DNA of 64,000 bases from Alloyangia pacifica (GTDB lineage: Bacteria > Pseudomonadota > Alphaproteobacteria > Rhodobacterales > Rhodobacteraceae). Position 1 is the stretch's first letter. Each line of letters opens with the position of its first letter. Shown piece after piece: positions 23,974-33,422 of the stretch. The notes under the pieces were generated by a model. It searched no databases. It had not been told where the DNA came from and was given only the letters and a program-made list of their open reading frames with translations. A program made the translations under genes and the position numbers. The DNA lies in assembly GCF_020524285.1 (NCBI RefSeq), contig NZ_JAIVKX010000015.1, positions 124,001-188,000 on the forward strand, read 5' to 3'.

Positions 23974-24353
23974 AACCCCTCGCACCGAAAAGCATCGCCG
24001 CCCCTTTCGGGCAGTATTCGCATGGCATCGCCGCCGGGCCGGTGGTGGCGACCTCGGGCCAGTTGGCGCTGCGGCCCGACGGCACCATCCCCGAGGGGGT
24101 CGAGGCGCAGGCCGATTTCTGCTTCGCGGCGCTGCGGGCGATCCTTGCCGAGGATGGGCTGGATTTCTCGGACGTGCTGCGCTTCTCGGCCTTCGTCACG
24201 CGGCGCGAGGACATGCAGGGCTACATGGCCGCCCGCGACCGCGCCTGTGCCGAACTTTCGGTGAAGCCCGCCTCGACGCTGATGATCGTTTCGGGCTTCA
24301 CCCGGCCGGAGTTCCTCGTGGAGGTCGAGGCGCTGGCGCTGCGCCGGAACTGA
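23970..24353 (+). CDS. RidA/YjgF/UK114-family protein
   Basis: A 127-residue protein. The family features are present: APFGQYSHGIAAGPVVATSGQLALRPDGT near the N-terminus, then the paired helices, and KPASTLMIVSGFTRPEFLVEVEALAL at the end. The conserved arginine that binds the carboxylate in RidA proper would be expected in the segment RPEF-preceding strand; I read R at TRPEFLVEVEA but cannot align it with certainty. RidA members deaminate reactive enamines or imines; relatives occur in pyrimidine (RutC) and other ring catabolic operons. Last gene of the operon. Confidence 0.85.
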   Translation: MKPLAPKSIAAPFGQYSHGIAAGPVVATSGQLALRPDGTIPEGVEAQADFCFAALRAILAEDGLDFSDVLRFSAFVTRREDMQGYMAARDRACAELSVKPASTLMIVSGFTRPEFLVEVEALALRRN

Positions 24354-24355
24354 CC

Positions 24356-24376
24356 GCCGCCTGATCTTAAGGCGGC
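24356..24376 (+). terminator. Hairpin at the end of the catabolic operon
   Basis: GCCGCCT-GATCTTA-AGGCGGC, a perfect seven-pair stem three bases after the RidA stop. No T-run follows, so it may be a weak terminator or an mRNA end stabiliser. Confidence 0.4.
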
Positions 24377-24526
24377 ATTAGACACTTTCGTGCAACATGC
24401 CCCTCGCGGCACGGCGGCCGCGGGCAACGTCCCCTTGCCTGACGTTGCGAATTTCCGCAGCGCGTGCCAAAGGATGACGTAACGGTCGGGAAACAGCGGC
24501 CGCGCTTCCAGTTGAGAGGCAGTGTT

Positions 24527-27187
24527 TTGGCGAGTTACACGTTAAGTGCCTTTGGCACGGGCGACTACCAGACGGTGGTCGAAAATGGGGTTGGCGGTGC
24601 CTACGTCCGCCCCACGTGGGAGCAATCCGAACGTGTGACCATTGTGGTCACCGACGACGACACCAGCCTCTCCGCAGGCGGCGGCGCCCTCGACGGCAGC
24701 CAGCAGACCGCCACCGCGACCGACGCCAGCGGCGCGGTCATCGCCACCGGCAAGCTTTATATCGGCGGCGTCAGCATCGTCACCGCGCCCGACGGCAGCA
24801 CGATCCACGTCTACGAGATGCGGATCGAGGGCTACGGCAGCCCGGTCGGCTACGTCACCGATGCGCCGATCACCCCCGGCGTGGTCTACACCTATGTCGG
24901 CTCGGGCTCGGTGCCGGCCGGCGGGATCGCGTACAGCAGCTTCGATAGTCAGGCCTACGAGCGCGACGATCCGAACACCATGACCGGCGGCGATTTCTCG
25001 GAATCGCTCGACGGTGGTCTGGGCGACGATGTCATCTCGGGGGGCGGCGGCAATGACACGCTGATCTACGGCGAGGGCAATGACACCGTCTACGGCGGCA
25101 CCGGCAACGACTACATCGATGATATCTCCGGCTCGCAATACTACGGCGCGAACCTGCTCTACGGCGGCGCCGGGGACGACCTGATCTACGGCGGCTGGGG
25201 TGACGACACCATCTACGGTGGCGACGGCAACGACACGATCTACGCCGAGGGCGACAACGACTCGATCGAAGGGGGCGCCGGCGACGACTACATCGAGGGC
25301 GGCGACGGTAACGACACGATCGACGCCGGCAGCGGCTCCAACACGGTCTACGGCGGTGCCGGCAATGACCGCATCGACGACGAGACCGGCCCGATACTCA
25401 CCGGCGGCAACGAGTTCCACGGCGGCGACGGTGACGACACGATCTTCTCGGGCGACAGCGCAGACACGGTCTACGGCGATGCCGGGGCCGACCGCATCGA
25501 CGCCGAGGGCGGCAACGACAGCATCTGGGGCGGCACCGGCAACGACACGATCATCGCCGGCAGCGGCAACGACACGGTCTGGGGCGACGCCGACAACGAC
25601 AGCATCGAGGGCGGGCTCGGCAACGACCAGATCTGGGGCGGCACCGGCGACGACGTGCTGAAGGGTGGCGGCGGCGCCGACCTGATCTACGGCGAGGACG
25701 GCGCCGACACGATCGACGGCGGCACCGGCAACGACACGCTCTGGGGGGGCGCGGGCGCGGACACCATCTGGGGCGGCGACGGCCACGACGCCCTGCTCGG
25801 CGAGGACGGCAACGACTCGATGAACGGCGGGGCCGGAAACGACCTGTTCTGGGGGGGTGCCGGCGACGACATGATGTGGGGCGACGGCGGATCCGACCGC
25901 TTCTACATCACCAATACCGAGGACTTCGACGTCATCTACGGCGGCGAAGACACCGACAACTCCGACATCGACACGCTCGATTTCACCTATGCGACGGACC
26001 CGGTGTCGCTGACCTTCGATGGCTGGGAGTACGGCAGCTACGAGGTCGGGGCCGCCGGCTCGACCGGACAGTTCTGGGAAATCGAACAGGTGATCGGCGG
26101 CTCCGGCAGCGACACGCTCGACGCCTCGGCCAGCGACAGCGACCAAAGCCTCTCCGGCCTGGCGGGCGATGACAGCCTGACCGGCGGCGGCGGCGCGGAT
26201 TCCCTCGACGGCGGGGACGGGGCCGACACGCTCACGGGCGGTGCGGGGAATGACACGCTGACCGGCGGTGCCGGCAGCGACAGCTATGTCTTCACCCCGG
26301 GCGGGGGCGCCGACACGGTCACCGACTTCGACATGACGCTGGATGCGGGGCGGACCACGGACCAGCTCAACACCAGCGCCCTGCTCGACGCGGATGGCGA
26401 GACGGTCAATACTTGGGACGTCACCGTTTCGGACGACGGCTCGGGCAATGCGGTGCTGACCTTCCCCACCGGCGAGAGCGTGGTGCTGATCGGCGTCTCC
26501 CCGGCCAGTGTCACCGCGGACGAGACGCTCTATGCCATGGGGGTGCCCTGCCTCGTGTCCGGCACTCTCATCGCCACGCCGAGCGGCTGGACCGCGGTCG
26601 AGGGGCTGCGCGCCGGGGATATGGTGTCGACCGAGACCGGCCCGCAGCCAATCCTCTGGGCCGGGGCGCGCCACGTCAGCCTCGAGGAGATCGAGGCCGA
26701 CCAGATGCTCGCCCCCGTGGTGATCCAGCCCGGCGCCTTCGGCAACCGCGGTGAGCTGCGGCTGTCGCGTCAGCATTGCATCGCGGTGACCGTTCCCGGC
26801 TCCGGCCGTCCGGCGCTGGTGCGCGCGGGCCATCTCGCGGAACGGCGTGGCGCGCGGGTGCGCGTGGCGCGCGGTGCCCGCGGTGTCGGCTACCACCACC
26901 TGCTGTTGCCCGCGCACGGTCTGCTCAACGCCGGCGGTCTGCTCGTCGAAAGTCTCTGGCCCGGGCCGACCGCGCTGCGCGCGCTCGGAGTGCGGGCGCA
27001 GATCGAGCTGGCCGGCGTCATGCCGCAGCTTGCGCCCGCGATCTGGGGCACGCAGCCGGTCAGTGATCTCTACGGGCCGCCCGCGCTGCCGGTGCTGCCG
27101 GGCGCCGAGGTCCGCGAGGGCCATGGCCCGATGCTGCCGCTGCTGCCGGGGCCCGAGGAAACCGTCGCGCTGCGCGCCAAGGGCTGA
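24527..27187 (+). CDS. Large secreted RTX calcium-binding protein with C-terminal Hint domain
   Basis: About 886 residues from a TTG at 24527 (LASYTLSAFGTGDYQ, preceded by GAGAGG at seven bases); a GTG at 24464 would add 21 residues that do not look like the family start. Residues about 150-460 and 525-590 are RTX nonapeptide repeats of the type GGxGNDxIxxx, such as YGGTGNDYIDD, which bind calcium after export. Residues about 670-830 form a Hint-like domain opening with PCLVSGTLIATPSGWTAVEGLRAGDMV. This build (RTX plus Hint) is common in Roseobacters and implies type I secretion. No secretion ABC transporter is adjacent. The ligand or activity is unknown. Confidence 0.82.
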   Translation: MASYTLSAFGTGDYQTVVENGVGGAYVRPTWEQSERVTIVVTDDDTSLSAGGGALDGSQQTATATDASGAVIATGKLYIGGVSIVTAPDGSTIHVYEMRIEGYGSPVGYVTDAPITPGVVYTYVGSGSVPAGGIAYSSFDSQAYERDDPNTMTGGDFSESLDGGLGDDVISGGGGNDTLIYGEGNDTVYGGTGNDYIDDISGSQYYGANLLYGGAGDDLIYGGWGDDTIYGGDGNDTIYAEGDNDSIEGGAGDDYIEGGDGNDTIDAGSGSNTVYGGAGNDRIDDETGPILTGGNEFHGGDGDDTIFSGDSADTVYGDAGADRIDAEGGNDSIWGGTGNDTIIAGSGNDTVWGDADNDSIEGGLGNDQIWGGTGDDVLKGGGGADLIYGEDGADTIDGGTGNDTLWGGAGADTIWGGDGHDALLGEDGNDSMNGGAGNDLFWGGAGDDMMWGDGGSDRFYITNTEDFDVIYGGEDTDNSDIDTLDFTYATDPVSLTFDGWEYGSYEVGAAGSTGQFWEIEQVIGGSGSDTLDASASDSDQSLSGLAGDDSLTGGGGADSLDGGDGADTLTGGAGNDTLTGGAGSDSYVFTPGGGADTVTDFDMTLDAGRTTDQLNTSALLDADGETVNTWDVTVSDDGSGNAVLTFPTGESVVLIGVSPASVTADETLYAMGVPCLVSGTLIATPSGWTAVEGLRAGDMVSTETGPQPILWAGARHVSLEEIEADQMLAPVVIQPGAFGNRGELRLSRQHCIAVTVPGSGRPALVRAGHLAERRGARVRVARGARGVGYHHLLLPAHGLLNAGGLLVESLWPGPTALRALGVRAQIELAGVMPQLAPAIWGTQPVSDLYGPPALPVLPGAEVREGHGPMLPLLPGPEETVALRAKG

Positions 27188-27321
27188 CACCACAGGGCCC
27201 GAGAACGGCCTGGATCCAATGATCGCGAATGTGCTGCGCGGCAGCGGTTGCCGCGGCCCTCGCCTTGTCTTGCCGAGTCTTGCCTCGTCTTGACGCCCCC
27301 GCCGCCGCTGCCTAAGCCTGC

Positions 27322-27450
27322 GGTGTTCTCAGGGCGGGGCGAAATTCCCCACCGGCGGTGAAAGCCCGCGAGCGCCGCCCTCATGGCGGGTCAGCAGACA
27401 CCGGTGGAAGCCCGGGGCCGACGGTCAAAGTCCGGATGGAAGAGAATGTG
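27322..27450 (+). promoter_or_regulatory. FMN riboswitch (RFN element)
   Basis: The conserved RFN blocks appear in order: TTCTCAGGGCGGGGCGAAAT, TCCCCACCGGCGGT, AGCCCGCGAGCGCC, GGTCAGCAGACACCGG, GAAGCCCGGGGCCGACGGT, and AGTCCGGATGGAAGAGAA. They fold into the six-helix FMN-binding junction and lie 68 bases upstream of ribH2. FMN binding would reduce expression of the downstream riboflavin gene. Confidence 0.93.
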
Positions 27451-27517
27451 GTCACGCGCTTCGGCGCGCGCCTGCAGACGTGCTCTGGGATCTTGTCATT
27501 CGGAAAGGACCAGAGAC

Positions 27518-27988
27518 ATGACAAAATCCCCCAACTTCGCCTTCATCAAGGCCCGCTGGCACGCCGAGATCGTCGACCAAGCCTTCGCGGGCTTCACCGA
27601 GCGTCTCGCCGAGCTGCTGCCCGGCGCCGAGGTCGAGAGCTTCGACGTGCCCGGCGCCTTCGAGATGCCCTTGCTGGCCAGGAAACTCGCCGAGACCAGC
27701 CGCTTCGACGGCATCGCCGCCGCGGCGCTTGTCGTGGATGGCGGCATCTACCGCCATGACTTCGTGGCGCAGGCGGTGGTCTCGGGGCTCATGGAGGCGC
27801 AGATGTCCACCGGCGTGCCGGTCTTCTCGGTCTCGCTGACGCCGCATCACTTCCAGCCGAAGGGGGAGCACGAGAGCTTCTACCACGCGCACTTCGTCCA
27901 CAAGGGGCGCGAGGCGGCGGATGCCGCGGTGCAGGTCTCCAAGCTGAACACGCAGCTCTTCGGTCCGGCCGTGAGCGCGGCGGCCTGA
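27518..27988 (+). CDS. ribH2: 6,7-dimethyl-8-ribityllumazine synthase, type II
   Basis: 156 residues from the ATG at 27518 (MTKSPNFAFIKARWHAEIVDQ). Lumazine synthase features: FAFIKARWH at the substrate loop, then GAEVESFDVPGAFEMPLLARKL, and GGIYRHDFVAQAVVSGLMEAQ. The second half has VPVFSVSLTPHHFQ, which is the type II (RibH2) form found in Brucella, Mesorhizobium and Rhodobacteraceae, where it forms decamers. It makes the last riboflavin precursor from ribulose-derived DHBP and the pyrimidinedione. It is the only riboflavin gene here and is preceded by an FMN riboswitch. Confidence 0.92.
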   Translation: MTKSPNFAFIKARWHAEIVDQAFAGFTERLAELLPGAEVESFDVPGAFEMPLLARKLAETSRFDGIAAAALVVDGGIYRHDFVAQAVVSGLMEAQMSTGVPVFSVSLTPHHFQPKGEHESFYHAHFVHKGREAADAAVQVSKLNTQLFGPAVSAAA

Positions 27989-28110
27989 TCGGACCCCCAG
28001 ACCCATCATAATCGGGGTGCCGGGGGCGAGGCCCATTTCCCCCGGCCCCACACAGCGTTACATCGGGAGGACGTGCGCGGACCGCGCGGCCACTGACAGG
28101 ACGACCGACC

Positions 28111-29085
28111 ATGCTGACCCTCCCCAACGACCATTCTCCGTGCGGCGACAAGTTGCACGCACGGCTTGCCGATACCGGTGCCGCCCGCATCGTGCGGCAC
28201 ATCGCCGAGGCCCTTCCCGCGGTGGCCGACCGGTTGGCGGAGGGGCTGCTCACCGGCGACCCGGCGCAGATCGTCGGCGGCAACGAGAGCGGCGACGCGC
28301 AGAAGGCGCTGGATGTGGGCGCGCATGAGTACATGCTGAAGGCGCTCGCGGGCTGCAACGTGCGCCACGTGCTTTCGGAGGAGGCCGAGGCGGTGGTGAC
28401 GCTCGATCCTGAGGGCGACTTCGATGTGGCCATGGATCCGATCGACGGCTCCGGCTCGATCGGCATCTGCGCGCTGCTCGGCATGCTCTTCGTGATCTAT
28501 CCGGCCGGGGACGGCAGCTTCCGCCGCCCGGGCACCGAGGCGGTAGCGGCGGGCTATGCCTGCTTCGGCCATTCGGTGGATTTCGCCTGGTCGCTGGGCG
28601 ACGGCGTGCATATCGCCACGCTCGACCGTCGCGCCGGGGATTTCCGCATCACCGCCGAGAACATCCGTCTCAAGCCCACCACCTCGATGATCGCCGTCAA
28701 TGCCTCGAACGAGCGGCACTGGGCACCGGGGCTGCAGGCCTATGCGCAGGACATGCGCGCCGGCAAGGACGGCCCGCTGGGCAAAAACTACAACATGCGC
28801 TGGCTGGCGGCGGCGGTGGGCGATCTGCACCGGATCATGCTCAAGGGCGGGGCGTTCCTCTACCCGCAGGACGGGCGCAAGGGCTACGAGCAAGGGCGTC
28901 TGCGCCTCGCCTACGAGGCCATTCCCATCGCCTTCATGGTCGAGCAGGCCGGGGGACGGGCCACCGACGGGCGGCGGCGGATCCTCGAGTTGGCCCCCGA
29001 TAGCCCGCATGGATTCTGCCCGCTGATCTTCGGGTCGGAGGAAGAGGTGCTGCGGATCGAGGACTACATCGCCCATCACGGCTGA
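28111..29085 (+). CDS. fbp: Fructose-1,6-bisphosphatase, class 1
   Basis: 324 residues. The metal-binding motif MDPIDGSGSIGIC (about residues 107-119) and the downstream sugar phosphate-binding segment KNYNMRWLAAAVGDLHRIMLKGGAF are class 1 FBPase features, as is the GGRATDGRRRILEL stretch in the C-terminal domain. It removes the 1-phosphate of fructose 1,6-bisphosphate in gluconeogenesis (or the Calvin cycle in autotrophs). Length fits the family. 122 bases after ribH2, possibly its own promoter; closed by a terminator at 29151. Confidence 0.93.
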   Translation: MLTLPNDHSPCGDKLHARLADTGAARIVRHIAEALPAVADRLAEGLLTGDPAQIVGGNESGDAQKALDVGAHEYMLKALAGCNVRHVLSEEAEAVVTLDPEGDFDVAMDPIDGSGSIGICALLGMLFVIYPAGDGSFRRPGTEAVAAGYACFGHSVDFAWSLGDGVHIATLDRRAGDFRITAENIRLKPTTSMIAVNASNERHWAPGLQAYAQDMRAGKDGPLGKNYNMRWLAAAVGDLHRIMLKGGAFLYPQDGRKGYEQGRLRLAYEAIPIAFMVEQAGGRATDGRRRILELAPDSPHGFCPLIFGSEEEVLRIEDYIAHHG

Positions 29086-29150
29086 GGGCTGACCCGCCAA
29101 GTTCTCCCCACGCACGGGGGATGGAGCTGTGGATAAACAGGGCTCCGGAC

Positions 29151-29188
29151 CAAGCAGCATTGGGCTCTGCCTGTGCTGCTTGTTTTTT
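29151..29188 (+). terminator. Rho-independent terminator after fbp
   Basis: CAAGCAGCA pairs perfectly with TGCTGCTTG (nine pairs, 14-base loop), and a TTTTTT run follows at once. Confidence 0.8.
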
Positions 29189-29350
29189 GTGCAACCACGG
29201 CCTCGGCTGAGGTTGCGACCGCTTGCGCTCCCCGGATGCCCCAGCGCGAGCCCGGGCTCGGTTTTGCTTTCGGCAGCCGGCGGCCTCGAAAGAAAACCCC
29301 AGGAAACATGGACCTTTCGCTGCTGATTTGCCGGCGAGGTGGAACACCTG

Positions 29351-29389
29351 TTGACAGCGCGCCGCCTTGCCGTTCTTTTGTAGGACAAA
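29351..29389 (+). promoter_or_regulatory. Promoter and operator of the arabinosidase operon
   Basis: TTGACA at 29351-29356 is a perfect -35 box; a weak -10 (TTTTGT or TCTTTT) lies 17-19 bases on. The inverted repeat TTTGT-AGG-ACAAA at 29377-29389 covers the -10, a position for repression. It resembles GntR-type sites and, loosely, the Bacillus AraR operator. The start codon follows at 29406 after TAGGAGGAG. Confidence 0.5.
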
Positions 29390-29405
29390 TTAGGAGGAGA
29401 GTCGG

Positions 29406-30911
29406 ATGCGGGTCACTGCTGCCATCCATCGCGCGTTTGAAATCGCACAGATCGACGACAGGCTTTACGCGGCATTCATCGAACACATGGGCCGGGCCAT
29501 CTATTCCGGCATCTACGAGCCGGGCCACCCGGAGGCCGACGGCCACGGCTTCCGCCGGGACGTGGCGCAGATGGTTCGGGACCTGAAGATCCCCGCCATC
29601 CGCTACCCGGGCGGCAACTTCGTCTCGGCCTACAACTGGGAGGACGGCATCGGGCCGAAGGAGGATCGCCCGGTTCGTCTCGACCTTGCCTGGCGCAGCA
29701 AGGAGAGCAACCAGGTCGGCATCAACGAGTTTGCCATCTGGGCCGAGGAGCTGGGCATCGACATGATGCTGGCGGTCAACCTGGGCTCGCGCGGCATCTC
29801 GGATGCGCGCAACTTCATGGAATACGTCAACCACCCCTCGGGCACCCACTGGTCCGACCTGCGCCGCAGCCACGGCGTGGAAAAGCCCTATGGCGTGAAG
29901 ATGTGGTGCCTCGGCAACGAGATGGACGGCCCCTGGCAGATCGGCCACAAGGAGGCCAAGGAATACGGCCGCCTCGCCGACGAGACCGCCAAGGCGCTGC
30001 GCCAGCTCACCCCCGGCGCCGAGATGATCGTCTGCGGCTCGTCCAACGACGAGATGCCGACCTATCCCGACTGGGAGCGCGGCGTGCTCGATGAGTGCTA
30101 CGAGAACGTCGACTACATCTCGCTGCACAAGTATTTCGGCAATTCCAGCAACGACACGCTGAACTTCTTCGGCAAGGTCGAGGAGACCGGGCGCTACATC
30201 CAGTCCATCGCCGGGGTGATCGACTTCGTGAAGGCCAAGAAGCGCGCCAAGAACGACGTCTACATCTGCTTCGACGAGTGGAACGTCTGGTACCACAAGC
30301 GCCAGCAGGACTCCGAGAACTGGAAGAGCTGGGACTGGCCGGAGGCCCCGGCGCTGCTGGAAGAGGACTACAACTTCGAGGATGCGCTCTTCGTCGCCTG
30401 CCTGCTCAACGAGTTCATCCGTCGCTCCGACCGGGTGAAGATCGCCTGCATCGCGCAGTTGGTGAACGTCATCGCGCCGATCCGCGCCGAGAAGGACGGC
30501 CCGGCCTGGCGACAGACGATCTACTGGCCCTACCAGCTCGCCTCGCTCTACGGGCGCGGCACCGCGCTGCGGGTTTCGGTGGACGGGCCGACCTATGACT
30601 GCGCGGTGGCCGACGACGTGCAATACCTCGACGTGGCGGCGACCCATGACGCGGCGGGCGGCACGGTGACGCTGTTCATCGTCAACCGCCACCTGACCGA
30701 AGCCGCCGACCTGCGGCTCGCGCTCACCGGGTTCGAGGGCGCTTCGGTGCTCGAGCATCAGGTGATGGAAGGCCACGACCTGCGCGCCACCAACGGGCCA
30801 GGCTCGGAGCCCATCGCCCCGGCACAGGGCCGCGGCGTGGGGGTCGAGGATGGCACGCTTGGCGGGTCTCTGGCGCCGCTTTCGTACCATGTCGTCCGGC
30901 TCAAGGTGTAA
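29406..30911 (+). CDS. abfA: Alpha-L-arabinofuranosidase, GH51
   Basis: A 501-residue glycoside hydrolase of family 51. The catalytic acid/base is Glu172 in MWCLGNEMDGPW and the nucleophile Glu291 in ICFDEWNVWY; the (beta/alpha)8 core also has PAIRYPGGNFVSAYNWEDGIGP. The C-terminal beta domain ends in LSYHVVRL. No signal peptide, so it acts in the cytoplasm on short arabino-oligosaccharides imported by the transporter encoded downstream. It leads a five-gene operon; the next gene starts four bases after its stop. Confidence 0.93.
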   Translation: MRVTAAIHRAFEIAQIDDRLYAAFIEHMGRAIYSGIYEPGHPEADGHGFRRDVAQMVRDLKIPAIRYPGGNFVSAYNWEDGIGPKEDRPVRLDLAWRSKESNQVGINEFAIWAEELGIDMMLAVNLGSRGISDARNFMEYVNHPSGTHWSDLRRSHGVEKPYGVKMWCLGNEMDGPWQIGHKEAKEYGRLADETAKALRQLTPGAEMIVCGSSNDEMPTYPDWERGVLDECYENVDYISLHKYFGNSSNDTLNFFGKVEETGRYIQSIAGVIDFVKAKKRAKNDVYICFDEWNVWYHKRQQDSENWKSWDWPEAPALLEEDYNFEDALFVACLLNEFIRRSDRVKIACIAQLVNVIAPIRAEKDGPAWRQTIYWPYQLASLYGRGTALRVSVDGPTYDCAVADDVQYLDVAATHDAAGGTVTLFIVNRHLTEAADLRLALTGFEGASVLEHQVMEGHDLRATNGPGSEPIAPAQGRGVGVEDGTLGGSLAPLSYHVVRLKV

Positions 30912-30914
30912 GCC

Positions 30915-31988
<1,074 letters not shown>

Positions 31989-32056
31989 GGTCTGCTGGAG
32001 GGCGGACCAAGACAGGACGGGGCGCCTTTCGCCCCACGGTCAAGGAGGAGGACCGA

Positions 32057-33343
32057 ATGAAACTGAAGACATTGGCACAGGTCTCTGCAATCGCGGCGCT
32101 TGCCGGCATCGGCATGCCCGCCTTCGCACAGCAGACCGTCACCTGGTGGGATTTCTTTGCCGGCGGCGACGGCGTGCGCATGAAGGCGCTGATCGAGCAG
32201 TTCAACGAGGAACACCCCGACGTGCAGATCGAGGGTACCACGCTGGAATGGGGCGTGCCCTTCTACACCAAGGTGCGCACGTCCGCCGCCGTGGGCCGCG
32301 GGCCGGACCTGATGACCTATCACCTCTCGCGCATGCCGCTCGGCCTCAGCGAGGGCGTGCTGACCCCGATCACCGACGCCGATCTCGAGGCGGCGGGCCT
32401 CAGCGAAGGCGATTTCTTCGCCAGCTCGCTCGATGCCGCCAAGGGGCCGGACGGGTCGCTCTACGCGGTGCCCTTCGATATCCACTCCATCGTGCTCTAC
32501 TACAACAAGTCCTACCTTGAGGGGACGCGCTTCCTCGACGAGGAGGGACAGCTGACCGGCATCGAGAGCCTTGCCGACTTCGAGGAGGCCATGCAGGCCG
32601 CTGCCGACAATGGCTCGGAAAGCCCGGTGACCTACGCCACCGGAGACGACGGCGGCACCTACCGCGTGTTCTACACGCTGCTCTCGCAGCAGGGCGGCAC
32701 GCTGATTTCCGATGACGGCGAAGTGCTGCCCGGCGACAGCGCCGAGAAGGCGGTGAAGGCGGTCGAGATCATGACCAACTGGCACGACCAGGGCTGGCAG
32801 CCCGAGCAGGCGCTCTACGAGGCCTCGGTCGCGCTCTTCACCTCTGGCAAGTCGGCGTTCCAGCTCAATGGTGTCTGGGAAGTGCCGACGATGAAGGACC
32901 TCGAAAAGAACGGCAACCTCGGCTTCGAGTGGGGCGCGGTGGAGATCCCCAAGCTGATGGACACCCGGACCACCTGGGCCGACAGCCACGCCTGGGCGAT
33001 CCCGGTGCAGGGCGACGAGGAAATGGACCCGGCCAAGCGCGAGGCGGTCATGCAGGTGATCGGCTGGATGGAAAAGCACGCGATCCAATGGGCCGACGCG
33101 GGCCATATTCCGGCCTACAAGCCGGTGGCCGAGAGCGAGGCGTTCAAGACCATGGAGCCGAACGCGACCTACTCGTCGCTGGCCGATGGTGCGACCTATG
33201 ATCCGCGCAGCGAAGTCGCCGGCGTGGCCTCGCCCGCCTATGACGCGGCGCAGAACATCATCTCGCCCGCGATGCACGGCTACCTGTCGGCGGAGGACGC
33301 GATCGAGCAGGTCAAGTCCGAGCTGGAAAGCAAGATGAACTGA
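32057..33343 (+). CDS. Sugar-binding protein of a CUT1 ABC transporter
   Basis: 428 residues with a signal peptide (cleaved near AFAQ, residue 23). It reads QTVTWWDFFAGGDGVRMKALIEQFNEEHP and LYAVPFDIHSIVLYYNKSYLEG, family 1 binding-protein features. Ribosome site AGGAGGAG. Likely binds arabinose-containing oligosaccharides, from its place behind GH51. A ten-pair hairpin after the gene may stabilise its mRNA relative to the permease part. Confidence 0.92.
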   Translation: MKLKTLAQVSAIAALAGIGMPAFAQQTVTWWDFFAGGDGVRMKALIEQFNEEHPDVQIEGTTLEWGVPFYTKVRTSAAVGRGPDLMTYHLSRMPLGLSEGVLTPITDADLEAAGLSEGDFFASSLDAAKGPDGSLYAVPFDIHSIVLYYNKSYLEGTRFLDEEGQLTGIESLADFEEAMQAAADNGSESPVTYATGDDGGTYRVFYTLLSQQGGTLISDDGEVLPGDSAEKAVKAVEIMTNWHDQGWQPEQALYEASVALFTSGKSAFQLNGVWEVPTMKDLEKNGNLGFEWGAVEIPKLMDTRTTWADSHAWAIPVQGDEEMDPAKREAVMQVIGWMEKHAIQWADAGHIPAYKPVAESEAFKTMEPNATYSSLADGATYDPRSEVAGVASPAYDAAQNIISPAMHGYLSAEDAIEQVKSELESKMN

Positions 33344-33360
33344 GGCGCAGCCCGCGCCGT

Positions 33361-33392
33361 GGCCCCCGCGTGCAAGGAGACGCGCGGGGGCC
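33361..33392 (+). promoter_or_regulatory. Intercistronic hairpin between binding-protein and permease genes
   Basis: GGCCCCCGCG (33361-33370) pairs perfectly with CGCGGGGGCC (33383-33392). No T-run follows and the permease gene continues in the same direction, so it is more likely a segmental mRNA stabiliser or attenuator than a full terminator. Confidence 0.6.
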
Positions 33393-33422
33393 GAATACCC
33401 CTCTGGGAGGAGAATTGACGAC

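Larger units (their letters stand above)
29086..29405. other. Intergenic region between fbp and the arabinosidase operon
   Basis: 320 bases. Holds the fbp terminator at 29151, a lone perfect DnaA-box sequence (TGTGGATAA, 29128-29136) and the promoter/operator of the next operon. No gene seen. Confidence 0.6.

Noticed and set aside
24542-27193. 883-residue open frame opposite the RTX/Hint gene
   Set aside because: A shadow of the Gly/Asp repeats (Val/Ala/Pro-rich) with no ribosome site or domain.
29128-29136. Perfect DnaA box TGTGGATAA
   Set aside because: Single copy without other boxes, AT-rich unwinding element or replication genes; not an origin.
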